A stretch of DNA of 64,000 nucleotides from Scatosoma sp045632265 (lineage in GTDB: Bacteria > Bacillota > Clostridia > Christensenellales > Borkfalkiaceae): NCBI GenBank assembly GCA_045632265.1, contig JAZQWG010000036.1:40989-104988 (forward strand), written 5' to 3'. Position 1 is the stretch's first letter, and every line of letters starts with the position of its first letter. Shown here piece after piece: positions 8,094 through 15,951 of this stretch. Below the pieces are notes generated by a model. The model was not told where the DNA came from. It saw nothing but the letters and a program-made list of their open reading frames with translations, and searched no databases. A program made the translations under genes and the position numbers.

Positions 8094-8279
8094 ATGGCAA
8101 AGAAAGCAATGATTAATAAACAGCAAAAGACGCCCAAGTTCTCTACGAGAGCTTACACGAGATGCACGATTTGCGGAAGACCCCACGCGGTTTTGAGAAA
8201 GTACGGTGTATGCCGTATCTGCTTCCGTGAACTTGCTTACAAGGGTGAAATCCCCGCCGTTAAAAAGTCGAGCTGGTAA
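8094..8279 (+). CDS. rpsN: 30S ribosomal protein S14, zinc-binding type (uS14 type Z)
   Basis: 61 residues, the short zinc form. Four cysteines in RCTICGRPH and YGVCRICFREL make the zinc ribbon; the protein ends in the usual SSW. Type Z S14 is standard in Firmicutes; many also carry a zinc-free paralogue elsewhere used in zinc starvation. GGAGAAACG precedes the start. Confidence 0.98.
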   Translation: MAKKAMINKQQKTPKFSTRAYTRCTICGRPHAVLRKYGVCRICFRELAYKGEIPAVKKSSW

Positions 8280-8294
8280 TAGGAGGTAAGAGAG

Positions 8295-8684
8295 ATGACA
8301 GATCCTATCGCAGATATGCTTACAAGAATTAGAAACGCGATTACGGCAAAGAAAGAAGTTGTGGAAATTCCCGCTTCCAACGAAAAGAAAGCTATTGCTG
8401 AAATTCTTCTCAACGAAGGTTGGGTTAAGGACATGAAGCTCGTTGAAGACGGCTACAACGGCAAAATCGCAATTACGCTTAAATACAATGACAAGAAATC
8501 GGTTATCAGCGGTTTGCAAAGAGTATCCAAGCCCGGCTTGCGTACGTATGCAGGTGTTGAAAACATGCCCAGAGTTCTTGGTGGTTTCGGTACGGTTATC
8601 CTTTCCACGAACAAGGGTATCATGACCGGTAAAAAAGCAAAGGCAGCTAACGTAGGCGGTGAAGTCCTTTGCTACGTTTGGTAA
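8295..8684 (+). CDS. rpsH: 30S ribosomal protein S8 (uS8)
   Basis: 129 residues. MTDPIADMLTRIRNAITAKK at the start, LQRVSKPGLRTYAG in the middle and GGFGTVILSTNKGIMT before GGEVLCYVW at the end. S8 is a primary 16S rRNA binder and the spc operon repressor in E. coli. TAGGAGGT ribosome site. Confidence 0.98.
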   Translation: MTDPIADMLTRIRNAITAKKEVVEIPASNEKKAIAEILLNEGWVKDMKLVEDGYNGKIAITLKYNDKKSVISGLQRVSKPGLRTYAGVENMPRVLGGFGTVILSTNKGIMTGKKAKAANVGGEVLCYVW

Positions 8685-8699
8685 GGGAGGTAGAGCAAT

Positions 8700-9248
8700 A
8701 TGTCGAGAATCGGTAAATTGCCCATCGCGCTTCCTGCAGGCGTAACGGTAGAATTCAAAAACGGTATCGTTTCCGTAAAAGGCCCCAAAGGCACGTTGGA
8801 AAGAGAAATCGTTGGCAACATTGGTATCGAAACGGAAGGTACGAACCTTGTCGTAAAGGCATTGGACGACACCGCGGATACGAACGCAAAACACGGCTTG
8901 TATCGTGCGCTTTTGAACGGTATGGTTACTGGTGTAACCGCTGGTTTCGTAAAGACGCTCGAAGTTAAAGGTGTAGGTTGGAAGGCAGCTGTTCAAGGCG
9001 ACAAGCTCGTATTGAACGTTGGTTTCTCCCACCCCGTAGAAGTTATCGCACCCGCAGGCATCAAGTTTGAATGCCCTACGCTTACGGAAGTAAACGTATG
9101 CGGTATCAACAAAGAAGTCGTAGGTCAAATTGCGGCAAACATCCGCAAAATCAGACTTCCCGAACCTTACCATGGATACGGTATTCGCTATAAGGGCGAA
9201 AACGTAGAACACAAAGAAGGTAAGACTTCCGGTAAAGGCAAGAAATAA
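8700..9248 (+). CDS. rplF: 50S ribosomal protein L6 (uL6)
   Basis: 182 residues with the two L6 repeats. MSRIGKLPIALPAGV, VKGPKGTLEREI, the GVGWKAAVQG region and the terminal RLPEPYHGYGIRYKGENV are typical. L6 supports the factor-binding region near the sarcin-ricin loop. GGGAGGT ribosome site. Confidence 0.98.
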   Translation: MSRIGKLPIALPAGVTVEFKNGIVSVKGPKGTLEREIVGNIGIETEGTNLVVKALDDTADTNAKHGLYRALLNGMVTGVTAGFVKTLEVKGVGWKAAVQGDKLVLNVGFSHPVEVIAPAGIKFECPTLTEVNVCGINKEVVGQIAANIRKIRLPEPYHGYGIRYKGENVEHKEGKTSGKGKK

Positions 9249-9261
9249 GGAGCGTTAAAGT

Positions 9262-9645
9262 ATGATTACGAAAATTGATAAAAATGCAGTCAGACAAAAA
9301 CGCCATGCACGCGTTAGAAAGACGGTAGTAGGTACGGCGGAAGCGCCCCGTATGAACGTTTACAGAAGCCTTAACCACATCTACGTACAAGTAATTGACG
9401 ACAGAGCGGGCGACGCGAAGGGCGGCGTTACGATTGCAGCAGCATCCACGATGGACAAAGCTGTAAAAGAAAAGATTGCTGGTCTTAACAAGACGGACGC
9501 AGCAAAAGTAGTCGGCGCAGTAGCTGCTGAAAGAGCAATGGCAAAAGGCGTTGAAGCAGTGGTATTCGACAGAGGCGGCTACCTTTACACGGGACGTGTT
9601 AAGGCAGTTGCGGACGGCGCAAGAGAAGCCGGACTTAAATTTTAA
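9262..9645 (+). CDS. rplR: 50S ribosomal protein L18 (uL18)
   Basis: 127 residues. RHARVRKTVVGTAEAPRMNV and YRSLNHIYVQVIDD, then the end FDRGGYLYTGRVKAVADGAR. L18 carries 5S rRNA into the 50S subunit with L5. TAAGGAGCG precedes the start. Confidence 0.97.
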   Translation: MITKIDKNAVRQKRHARVRKTVVGTAEAPRMNVYRSLNHIYVQVIDDRAGDAKGGVTIAAASTMDKAVKEKIAGLNKTDAAKVVGAVAAERAMAKGVEAVVFDRGGYLYTGRVKAVADGAREAGLKF

Positions 9646-9657
9646 GGAGTGGGTACA

Positions 9658-10185
9658 ATGGCAGACGAAAAGAGAGAAAGAAGACCTCAAAGAAGACAAG
9701 CTGAAGACGATGGTCTTATTAAGAAACTTATCGAAGTTAACCGCGTAACGAAGGTAGTAAAAGGTGGTAAAAACATGCGTTTTGCTGCGCTCGTTATCGT
9801 AGGTGACGGCAACGGTAAGATCGGTGTTGCAACGGGTAAAGCTAAAGAAGTTCCCGAAGCAATCGAAAAGGCTACTTTGAGAGCGAAGAAGAACATGGTT
9901 CCCGTATCTATCGTTGACGGTACCATTCCCCACCAAGTTATCGGCGTATTCGGTCGTGGCAAAGTGCTTATGATGCCCGCTGCAGAAGGTACCGGCGTTA
10001 TCGCTGGTGGCCCTGTTCGTGCGGTAATGGAAGCAGTTGGTGTAAAGAACATCAGAACGAAATCCCACGGCAGCCAAAACCCCAGCAACTGCGTAAAAGC
10101 AGCTATTGAAGGTTTGAAAGAACTTAAATCGGCAGAACAAGTAGCAGCGCTTCGCGGCAAGACCGTTGAAGAAATCCGCAGCTAA
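9658..10185 (+). CDS. rpsE: 30S ribosomal protein S5 (uS5)
   Basis: 175 residues from the ATG at 9658. A GTG at 9649 in the same frame overlaps the ribosome site AAGGAG (9644-9649), so it is not the start. The RNA-binding loop is NRVTKVVKGGKNMRFAALV; GDGNGKIGVATGKAKEVPEA and the GPVRAVMEAVGVKNI region follow. S5 is part of the mRNA entry helicase and the decoding fidelity network. Confidence 0.97.
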   Translation: MADEKRERRPQRRQAEDDGLIKKLIEVNRVTKVVKGGKNMRFAALVIVGDGNGKIGVATGKAKEVPEAIEKATLRAKKNMVPVSIVDGTIPHQVIGVFGRGKVLMMPAAEGTGVIAGGPVRAVMEAVGVKNIRTKSHGSQNPSNCVKAAIEGLKELKSAEQVAALRGKTVEEIRS

Positions 10186-10203
10186 TCACGGAGGAATAAG
10201 ATT

Positions 10204-10383
10204 ATGGCAAAGATTAAAGTTACGCTCGTAAAGAGCACGATCGGGCAAGTTGACTCTGTAAAGGGTACGATTGCTGCGCTCGGTCTTAAGAAAATCCGTT
10301 CTTCCAAAGAACTTGACGACACCCCTGCAGTACAGGGTATGCTTACGAAGGTTAAGCACCTCGTCAAAGTAGAAAACGTATAA
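10204..10383 (+). CDS. rpmD: 50S ribosomal protein L30 (uL30)
   Basis: A 59-aa protein: MAKIKVTLVKSTIGQVDSVK, then LGLKKIRSSKELDD and MLTKVKHLVKVE. This is the short bacterial L30 and it lies in its conserved place between rpsE and rplO. The start follows ACGGAGGAA at 10189-10197. No oddities. Confidence 0.96.
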   Translation: MAKIKVTLVKSTIGQVDSVKGTIAALGLKKIRSSKELDDTPAVQGMLTKVKHLVKVENV

Positions 10384-10394
10384 GGAGATTTATC

Positions 10395-10841
10395 ATGAGA
10401 ATAGATACTCTTTCTCCCGCAGCGGGAGCAACTAGAGCGACGAAGAGACTTGGTCGCGGTATCGGTTCGGGCACGGGTAAAACGTCCGGTAAGGGTCACA
10501 AAGGTCAATGGGCTCGTTCCGGTGGTGGCGTACGTCCCGGCTTTGAAGGCGGTCAAATGCCTATCGCTCGTCGCGTTCCTAAGAGAGGTTTCAACCACAA
10601 CGGCAAGAAGGAATACGTTATCGTAAACCTTGAAACGCTTGCTAACCTTCCCGAAGGTACGGTTGTTGATTACGGTTTTGTTGTTGCAAACGGTCTTGCA
10701 AAAGCTGTTAAGAACAACTGCGGTCTTAAAGTGCTTGGTTCTGGCGAACTCAACGTAGCACTCACCGTTAAAGCGGCGAAATTCTCCGCAACCGCTAAAG
10801 AAGCAATCGAAGCTGCAAAAGGCACGGCTGAAATTCTCTAA
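10395..10841 (+). CDS. rplO: 50S ribosomal protein L15 (uL15)
   Basis: 148 residues. The glycine-rich N-terminus has RLGRGIGSGTGKTSGKGHKG and GFEGGQMPIARRVPKRGF; the globular C-terminal part has VDYGFVVANGLA and LNVALTVKAAKFSATA. L15 is a late 50S assembly protein. TAAGGAG ribosome site 12 bases after rpmD. Confidence 0.97.
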   Translation: MRIDTLSPAAGATRATKRLGRGIGSGTGKTSGKGHKGQWARSGGGVRPGFEGGQMPIARRVPKRGFNHNGKKEYVIVNLETLANLPEGTVVDYGFVVANGLAKAVKNNCGLKVLGSGELNVALTVKAAKFSATAKEAIEAAKGTAEIL

Positions 10842-10854
10842 TTCATTAACAAGC

Positions 10855-10932
10855 AACGCGGAAAACTGTTTTTATGCGGTTTTCCGTAGTTCGCGTTATT
10901 TGAACTATGCGTTTTAGGCGCAAGCCAAAACG
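10855..10932 (+). promoter_or_regulatory. Two hairpins between rplO and secY
   Basis: First: CGGAAAAC (10859-10866) with GTTTTCCG (10879-10886), plus an outer AACG/CGTT pairing. Second: CGTTTTaGGC (10910-10919) with GCCAAAACG (10924-10932), one bulged A and a GCAA tetraloop. Neither has a run of T after it, so they are unlikely to be full terminators. They may mark an RNA processing or stability site before secY. Confidence 0.5.
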
Positions 10933-10959
10933 TAAAGAAATCCAAATACGGAGAAAAAA

Positions 10960-12267
10960 ATGTTACAGACAATTATTAATGCATTAAAGGTCAAGGAAAT
11001 CAGACGTAAGGTGTACATGATGCTCCTTTTGCTCTTGGTTTTCCGTATTGGCTGTTATATTCCCGTACCCGGTTTGAAAAGAGGAACGTTTGAAGGGCTT
11101 ATTCAAGGCAACGATTTCCTTTCGCTTATGAGCAGCATCACTGGTGGCGCATTGTCCCAAGGTACGTTGTTCGCGCTCGGTATCGGGCCTTACATCAACG
11201 CTTCGATTATCATGCAACTTCTCAGCGTTGGTATTCCCGCACTCGAAAGACTTTCCAAACAAGGTGAAGAAGGGCGTAAAAAGATTGCGCAATACACCCG
11301 TATCGTAACCATTTTGCTCGCTATCGTACAATCCATCGGTATCATCCTTAGCTTCGGTCAAGAAGCAGTTGCTATCGGTGAAGTGTTCTATGGTCAAAAA
11401 TGGCTTGCGTACGTATTCATGACGACCGTTTACACGGCAGGCGCGTTCCTCGTAATGTGGCTTGGTGAAAGAATCACCGACTACGGCGTAGGCAACGGTC
11501 AATCGATGATCATTTTCGTTGGTATCATTGCAACGGCAGGCGAATCGATTCTTGGTCAAATCACGAACGTATTCAAGGGCGACATGAAGTCCCTTTGGGG
11601 CTTGCTCGCGTTCGTATTTGTTACGGCGCTTATCTTCTTTGCAATCGTTTACGTAGACCTTTCCGAAAGAAAAGTTCCCGTACAATACGCAAAGCAAATC
11701 AAGGGTAGAAAAATGTACGGCGGTCAATCCTCGTCCATTCCCATCCGTATCAGCGGTGGCGGCGTAATGCCCCTCATCTTCGCGTTCTCCATTTTGAGCT
11801 TCCCTCAAATGATCGCAAGCATGATTAAGGGCGGTGAAAACGGTTTCAACCGTTTCTGGACGAACTGGATGTCGGCGAGTGCAGAAGGCTGGGGCGCAGT
11901 AGTGTACGCATTGGTACTCTGCTTGCTTATCTTCGCGTTCTCCTTCTTCTATGCACAAATGCAATTCAACCCCGAAGAAGTATCTAAGAGCATTCAACAA
12001 AACGGTGGCTTCATCCAAGGTATTCGTCCTGGTAAAGCAACGGAATCCTATTTGAAGAAGATTTCCAACCGTATCACGTTGTTCGGTGCTATCTATCTTT
12101 CGCTTGTTGCATTTATTCCTTCGGTTGCGTTTGCTTGGGCGAACATTGCGCTCGTAAACGTATTCTCGACGACGGGTATTCTAATCGTCGTATCGGTTGC
12201 GATGGAATTTGAAAAACAAATGCAAGCGCAATTGATGATGAAAAATTACAAAGGATTCTTAAAGTAA
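10960..12267 (+). CDS. secY: Protein translocase subunit SecY
   Basis: 435 residues, ten predicted membrane helices, the pore of the Sec translocon. It has the N-terminal YMMLLLLLVFRIGCYIPVPG, plug-region SSITGGALSQGTLFALGIGP, the AYTRIV-type cytosolic loop as IAQYTRIVTILLAIVQ, RKVPVQYAKQIKGRKMYGGQ, and QMQFNPEEVSKSIQQNGGFI followed by PGKATESYL, the C4-C5 ribosome-binding loop. GGAGAAAAAA precedes the ATG. Its place after rplO is the standard bacterial order. Unusual hairpins lie on both sides. Confidence 0.98.
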   Translation: MLQTIINALKVKEIRRKVYMMLLLLLVFRIGCYIPVPGLKRGTFEGLIQGNDFLSLMSSITGGALSQGTLFALGIGPYINASIIMQLLSVGIPALERLSKQGEEGRKKIAQYTRIVTILLAIVQSIGIILSFGQEAVAIGEVFYGQKWLAYVFMTTVYTAGAFLVMWLGERITDYGVGNGQSMIIFVGIIATAGESILGQITNVFKGDMKSLWGLLAFVFVTALIFFAIVYVDLSERKVPVQYAKQIKGRKMYGGQSSSIPIRISGGGVMPLIFAFSILSFPQMIASMIKGGENGFNRFWTNWMSASAEGWGAVVYALVLCLLIFAFSFFYAQMQFNPEEVSKSIQQNGGFIQGIRPGKATESYLKKISNRITLFGAIYLSLVAFIPSVAFAWANIALVNVFSTTGILIVVSVAMEFEKQMQAQLMMKNYKGFLK

Positions 12268-12279
12268 GACAATTCGTTT

Positions 12280-12303
12280 CCTACGCTGCTTTTGCGGCGT
12301 AGG
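12280..12303 (+). promoter_or_regulatory. Strong hairpin between secY and adk
   Basis: CCTACGCTGC (12280-12289) pairs with GCGGCGTAGG (12294-12303), ten pairs with one G-T wobble and a TTTT loop. No T-run follows, so it is better explained as an mRNA processing or stabilising element than a terminator. Confidence 0.5.
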
Positions 12304-12350
12304 GAGCAAATATGTATTGATACGCAATTTCAATGAAGGAGAATCGGAAT

Positions 12351-12983
12351 ATGAACATCATTTTACTTGGCGCTCCCGGCGCAGGAAAAGGAACTCTCGC
12401 ATCGCAAATCGTAGAAGAATTTGCATTGCCGCACATCTCTACGGGCGACATCTTCAGAGAGAATATCAAAAACGAAACCCCCATCGGTTTGTTGGCGAAA
12501 TCGTATATCGATAAAGGTCAACTTGTGCCCGATGAAGTGACTTGCAAAATCGTTGAAGAAAGAATTGCAAGAGAAGATTGCAAGAAGGGCTTCATGCTCG
12601 ACGGCTTCCCCCGTAACGTAGCGCAAGCTGACGCGCTTGCTAAAATTACGGCAATCGATATGGTAATCAATATCGACGTAGACTTCTCCTTGCTTATGGA
12701 CCGTATCTGCGGCAGACGTATTTGTAAGGCATGCGGCGAAGGCACGCATTTGAAATGGTTAAACGGTCAAACCACCTGCCCTAAATGCGGTGGCGAACTC
12801 ACGCAAAGAAAGGACGACAACCCCGAAACGGTAGGCAGTCGTTTAAGCGTATATAAGGATCAAACGGAACCGCTCATTAACTATTACACGGAAAAGGGCG
12901 TTATCTTCAACGTAGAAGGTAGCGGTACTCCCGACGAAACGTTTGAAGCGGTAAAGGCAAAGTTGAACACGCTTTGCAAATAA
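12351..12983 (+). CDS. adk: Adenylate kinase, zinc LID type
   Basis: 210 residues from the ATG at 12351; an upstream in-frame ATG at 12333 overlaps the AAGGAGA ribosome site and is rejected. The enzyme converts ATP plus AMP into two ADP. P-loop GAPGAGKGT near residue 7, AMP-binding STGDIFRE and DGFPRNVAQA, and a LID with four cysteines (CKACG and CPKCGG), which bind zinc in Gram-positive enzymes. Genes secY-adk-map form a conserved run. Confidence 0.97.
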   Translation: MNIILLGAPGAGKGTLASQIVEEFALPHISTGDIFRENIKNETPIGLLAKSYIDKGQLVPDEVTCKIVEERIAREDCKKGFMLDGFPRNVAQADALAKITAIDMVINIDVDFSLLMDRICGRRICKACGEGTHLKWLNGQTTCPKCGGELTQRKDDNPETVGSRLSVYKDQTEPLINYYTEKGVIFNVEGSGTPDETFEAVKAKLNTLCK

Positions 12984-12987
12984 TAAG

Positions 12988-13734
12988 ATGATTTACGTAA
13001 AGAGCGAAAAAGAGATAGATTTGATGCGCGAACCGTGCAAAGTCGTAAAAGACACGCTGGCATTTGTCGGCTCGAAAATTTGCGCGGGCATGAGCACCAA
13101 AGAGGTAGACGAACTTGTAGAACGGTATATCCGTGCTTCGGGTGCAATACCTTCCTGTCTCGGCTACGGCGGATTCCCCGCCTCGGCATGCGTATCGGTA
13201 AACGACGTGGTCGTTCACGGAATCCCCGATTCGCAAACGATATTAAAAGATGGCGACATCGTCAGCGTGGATTTGTGCGCGTACAAAAATGGTTTCCATG
13301 GCGACGCGTGCAGAACGTTCAAAATCGGCAAAGTTGCCCCTGAAATAGAAAAGCTCGTGAAGGTGACGGAAGAGTGTTTCTATAAAGGCATCGAAGGCTT
13401 GCGTGCAGGAACGCCTTTGTACGACATCGGTTATCGTGTGCAGCAGCACGCGGAATCGCATGGCTACGGGGTAGTACGTTCGTACACCGGACACGGTATC
13501 GGACGAGATATGCACGAAGATCCTTCCGTTCCCAACTTCGGAAGAAAGGGCACGGGTATGCGATTGAAAGCAGGCATGGTGCTTTGTGTCGAACCGATGA
13601 TTACGCTTGGAAACTGGCGAGTAAAATTGTTGGACGACGACTGGACGGCGGTGACAATTGACGGTAAATGCGCGGCGCACTACGAAAACACGTTGGTGGT
13701 CCGCGAAGACGGCGTAGAAATACTCACGCTGTAA
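12988..13734 (+). CDS. map: Methionine aminopeptidase type I
   Basis: 248 residues, pita-bread fold. It removes the N-terminal Met from nascent proteins using two metal ions. Metal ligands are visible in order: Asp of VSVDLCAYKNGFHGDACRTF (two Asp), His of YTGHGIGRDMHE, Glu of CVEPMIT, and Glu of HYENTLVVREDG. It starts five bases after adk without a strong ribosome site of its own, which fits translational coupling. Confidence 0.97.
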   Translation: MIYVKSEKEIDLMREPCKVVKDTLAFVGSKICAGMSTKEVDELVERYIRASGAIPSCLGYGGFPASACVSVNDVVVHGIPDSQTILKDGDIVSVDLCAYKNGFHGDACRTFKIGKVAPEIEKLVKVTEECFYKGIEGLRAGTPLYDIGYRVQQHAESHGYGVVRSYTGHGIGRDMHEDPSVPNFGRKGTGMRLKAGMVLCVEPMITLGNWRVKLLDDDWTAVTIDGKCAAHYENTLVVREDGVEILTL

Positions 13735-13790
13735 GAAAATAAGCGGCGGACGAAAGGAAGCCGAATAGAAAAAAATCGGAGGAAAATTCT

Positions 13791-14012
13791 GTGTCCAAAG
13801 ACGACGTAATCGAAGCGGAAGGGAAGGTAGTAGAAGCGTTGCCCAACGCAACGTTCCGCGTACAACTTTCCAACGGTCATATCATCACGGCGTATATTTC
13901 CGGTAAACTTCGTATGAACTATATCAGAATCATCGAAGGGGATACGGTAAAATTGGAAATGAGCCCGTACGATTTGACGAAAGGTAGAATCACGTGGCGT
14001 AGCAAGTCGTAA
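13791..14012 (+). CDS. infA: Translation initiation factor IF-1
   Basis: 73 residues, an S1/OB-fold protein: VIEAEGKVVEALPNATFRVQ, GHIITAYISGKLRMNYIRI and SPYDLTKGRITWR. It binds the A site during initiation and assists IF-2 and IF-3. The start is GTG at 13791 with CGGAGGAAAA seven bases upstream. No KOW-domain gene lies between map and infA, unlike in many Bacilli. Confidence 0.97.
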   Translation: MSKDDVIEAEGKVVEALPNATFRVQLSNGHIITAYISGKLRMNYIRIIEGDTVKLEMSPYDLTKGRITWRSKS

Positions 14013-14049
14013 TTACGACGAAAGATTTAATCAACAAGGAGAAAATATC

Positions 14050-14166
14050 ATGAAAGTAAGACCTTCTGTAAAACCTATGTGCGACAAGTGCAAAGTTATC
14101 AAAAGAAACGGTAGAGTAATGGTTATCTGCTCCAAGAGCAAGAGCCATAAGCAAAGACAAGGCTAA
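14050..14166 (+). CDS. rpmJ: 50S ribosomal protein L36 (bL36), zinc type
   Basis: A 38-aa protein: MKVRPSVKPMCDKCKVIKRN, then GRVMVICSKSKSHKQRQG. Cys11, Cys14, Cys27 and His33 form the usual zinc site, so this is the zinc-dependent (C+) form. AAGGAGAAA ribosome site before the ATG. It is the last gene before a new promoter. Confidence 0.96.
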   Translation: MKVRPSVKPMCDKCKVIKRNGRVMVICSKSKSHKQRQG

Positions 14167-14197
14167 AAAATATTTTGAAAAAATTACCAAAAAATGG

Positions 14198-14227
14198 TTG
14201 ACATTACTTGACACGGTATGATATAAT
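14198..14227 (+). promoter_or_regulatory. Promoter of the rpsM-rplQ (alpha) operon
   Basis: TTGACA (14198-14203), 18-base spacer, TATAAT (14222-14227), both perfect consensus. It splits the ribosomal block into two units between rpmJ and rpsM and gives a leader of about 260 nt. Confidence 0.85.
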
Positions 14228-14234
14228 GTTATTT

Positions 14235-14493
14235 GCCGTAATTTGGGTAATGTCGCCTTTTGGTGATAAAAAACCTAAAAAATATAGCGTAAATCAGGCT
14301 GAATTTCCGTAGAAAATGCGGAAATCCAGTTTTGTTGCGTTTTTTATGCGCGTATATATACGCGTGTGGGAAACGAAAGTTTGAAAACAATACAACGCGA
14401 AATAAAGGCATTTTCCACTGCTGGAATTAGCGTTCGTTTAAGATAAACAAGAAAAACAAAAAAGAAAAGTAAAAAAACGGAGGACAGAAATCA
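14235..14493 (+). promoter_or_regulatory. Leader of the alpha operon with a terminator-like hairpin
   Basis: A 260-nt untranslated leader. CTGaATTTCCG (14299-14309) pairs with CGGAAATcCAG (14319-14329) and is followed by TTTTGTTGCGTTTTTT, an attenuator-like layout. At 14349-14364 lies the perfect palindrome CGCGTATATATACGCG. The AACGGAGGACA ribosome site of rpsM ends the leader. S4, encoded third in this operon, is the known alpha-operon repressor in E. coli; it is a reasonable but untested ligand here. Confidence 0.5.
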
Positions 14494-14862
14494 ATGGCAC
14501 GTATTGCCGGTGTAGATTTACCCAGAGAAAAAAGAATTGAAATCGGTCTTACCTATATCTATGGTATCGGTTTGACGACTTCTAAGAAAATTCTCGCGGA
14601 AACGGGCATTAACCCTGACATCAGAGTTAAGGACCTCGACGAAAACGACGTTTCCAAATTAAGAGAATATATTGACCACAATTTGACCGTAGAAGGCGAA
14701 CTTCGTAGTAAAGTAGCCCTCGACATTAAGAGCCTTATGGAAATCGGTTGCTATAGAGGCATCCGTCACAGAAAGGGCTTGCCCGTACGCGGACAAAGCA
14801 CGAAGAGAAATGCTCGTACGCGTAAAGGTCCTGCACGCGCAATTGCAGGCAAGAAGAAGTAA
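14494..14862 (+). CDS. rpsM: 30S ribosomal protein S13 (uS13)
   Basis: 122 residues. MARIAGVDLPREKRIEIGLT, YIYGIGLTTSKKIL, and the C-terminal CYRGIRHRKGLPVRGQSTKR with a basic tail. S13 contacts the P-site tRNA and the 50S bridge B1. First gene of the alpha operon. Confidence 0.98.
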   Translation: MARIAGVDLPREKRIEIGLTYIYGIGLTTSKKILAETGINPDIRVKDLDENDVSKLREYIDHNLTVEGELRSKVALDIKSLMEIGCYRGIRHRKGLPVRGQSTKRNARTRKGPARAIAGKKK

Positions 14863-14879
14863 TAAGGAGGCGATAAAAA

Positions 14880-15278
14880 ATGGCAGAAGTTAAAAAGAAA
14901 GTCGTTTCCCGTAAGCGCAAAGAAATTAAAAAGATCGACAAAGGACAAGTTCATATTCAATCCACGTTCAACAACACGATCGTAACGGTAACGGATATGA
15001 ACGGTAATGCAATCTCTCAATCGAGCGCAGGTGCACTTGGTTATAAGGGTAGCAGAAAGGGTACGCCGTTTGCTGCGCAAATGGCTGCTGAAACGGCTGC
15101 AAAGGTTGCAAAAGAACACGGTTTGAGAACGGTAGAAGTATACGTTAAGGGCCCTGGTGCTGGTAGAGAATCCGCTATCCGTGCGTTGGCTACTTGCGAA
15201 CTTGAAATCACGTTGATTTCGGACGTATCGCCTATCCCTCACAACGGTTGCAGACCCCCCAAGCGTCGTAGAGTATAA
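14880..15278 (+). CDS. rpsK: 30S ribosomal protein S11 (uS11)
   Basis: 132 residues. GQVHIQSTFNNTIVTVTD, the GTPFAAQMAAETAAK helix and the end SPIPHNGCRPPKRRRV are typical. S11 forms the platform of the 30S subunit near the E site. AAGGAGGCG ribosome site. Confidence 0.98.
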   Translation: MAEVKKKVVSRKRKEIKKIDKGQVHIQSTFNNTIVTVTDMNGNAISQSSAGALGYKGSRKGTPFAAQMAAETAAKVAKEHGLRTVEVYVKGPGAGRESAIRALATCELEITLISDVSPIPHNGCRPPKRRRV

Positions 15279-15299
15279 TCAGGAGGCTAAAGAAGTATT

Positions 15300-15926
15300 A
15301 TGGCAAGATATAGAGAAGCAAAATGTAAGCTTTGCAGAAGAGAAGGCGCTAAGTTGTTCCTTAAAGGCGACAAGTGCTATATGGACAAATGCCCGTTCAA
15401 TAAGCGTCCGGTAGCTCCCGGCCAACACGGTGCAGATAGAAAGAAGATTTCCGAATATGGTATGCAGCTTCGTGAAAAGCAAAAGACGAAGAGAATTTAC
15501 GGCGTACAAGAAGGTCAATTCCGTAAGTACTATGAAATGGCAGATCGTATGAAAGGCGTTACGGGTGAAAACATGCTTTCGCTTTTGGAAAGACGTCTTG
15601 ACAACGTAGTATTTAGAATGGGGCTTGCTCCTTCCAGAACGTTGGCACGTCAAATCGTTAGCCATGCACACTTGTCCGTAAACGGCAAGACGGTTACGAT
15701 CCCTTCGTACATCGTAAAAGCTGGCGACGTTATCGTTGTTAAAGAAAATAGAAAGGGCAACAAATATTTCACGGAACTCAAGGACACGAAGGCAAGCAAC
15801 AGCCTTGTTAAATGGGTTGAGTTTGACAGAGAAAAACTTGAAGGAAAAGTATTAGCTCTTCCCACCAGAGAAGACATCGACAGCCAGATTGCAGAACATA
15901 TGATTGTCGAATTGTACTCCAAATAA
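15300..15926 (+). CDS. rpsD: 30S ribosomal protein S4 (uS4), zinc type
   Basis: 208 residues. The N-terminal domain has four cysteines (Cys9, Cys12, Cys26, Cys31; CKLCRREG and CYMDKCPF), marking the zinc form. KRPVAPGQHG and the S4 RNA-binding domain LERRLDNVVFRMGLAPSRTL follow. S4 starts 30S assembly by binding the 16S 5' domain and is a translational repressor in E. coli and B. subtilis. AGGAGGC ribosome site. Confidence 0.98.
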   Translation: MARYREAKCKLCRREGAKLFLKGDKCYMDKCPFNKRPVAPGQHGADRKKISEYGMQLREKQKTKRIYGVQEGQFRKYYEMADRMKGVTGENMLSLLERRLDNVVFRMGLAPSRTLARQIVSHAHLSVNGKTVTIPSYIVKAGDVIVVKENRKGNKYFTELKDTKASNSLVKWVEFDREKLEGKVLALPTREDIDSQIAEHMIVELYSK

Positions 15927-15951
15927 TTGAAAAATATCAGGAGGTATCACA

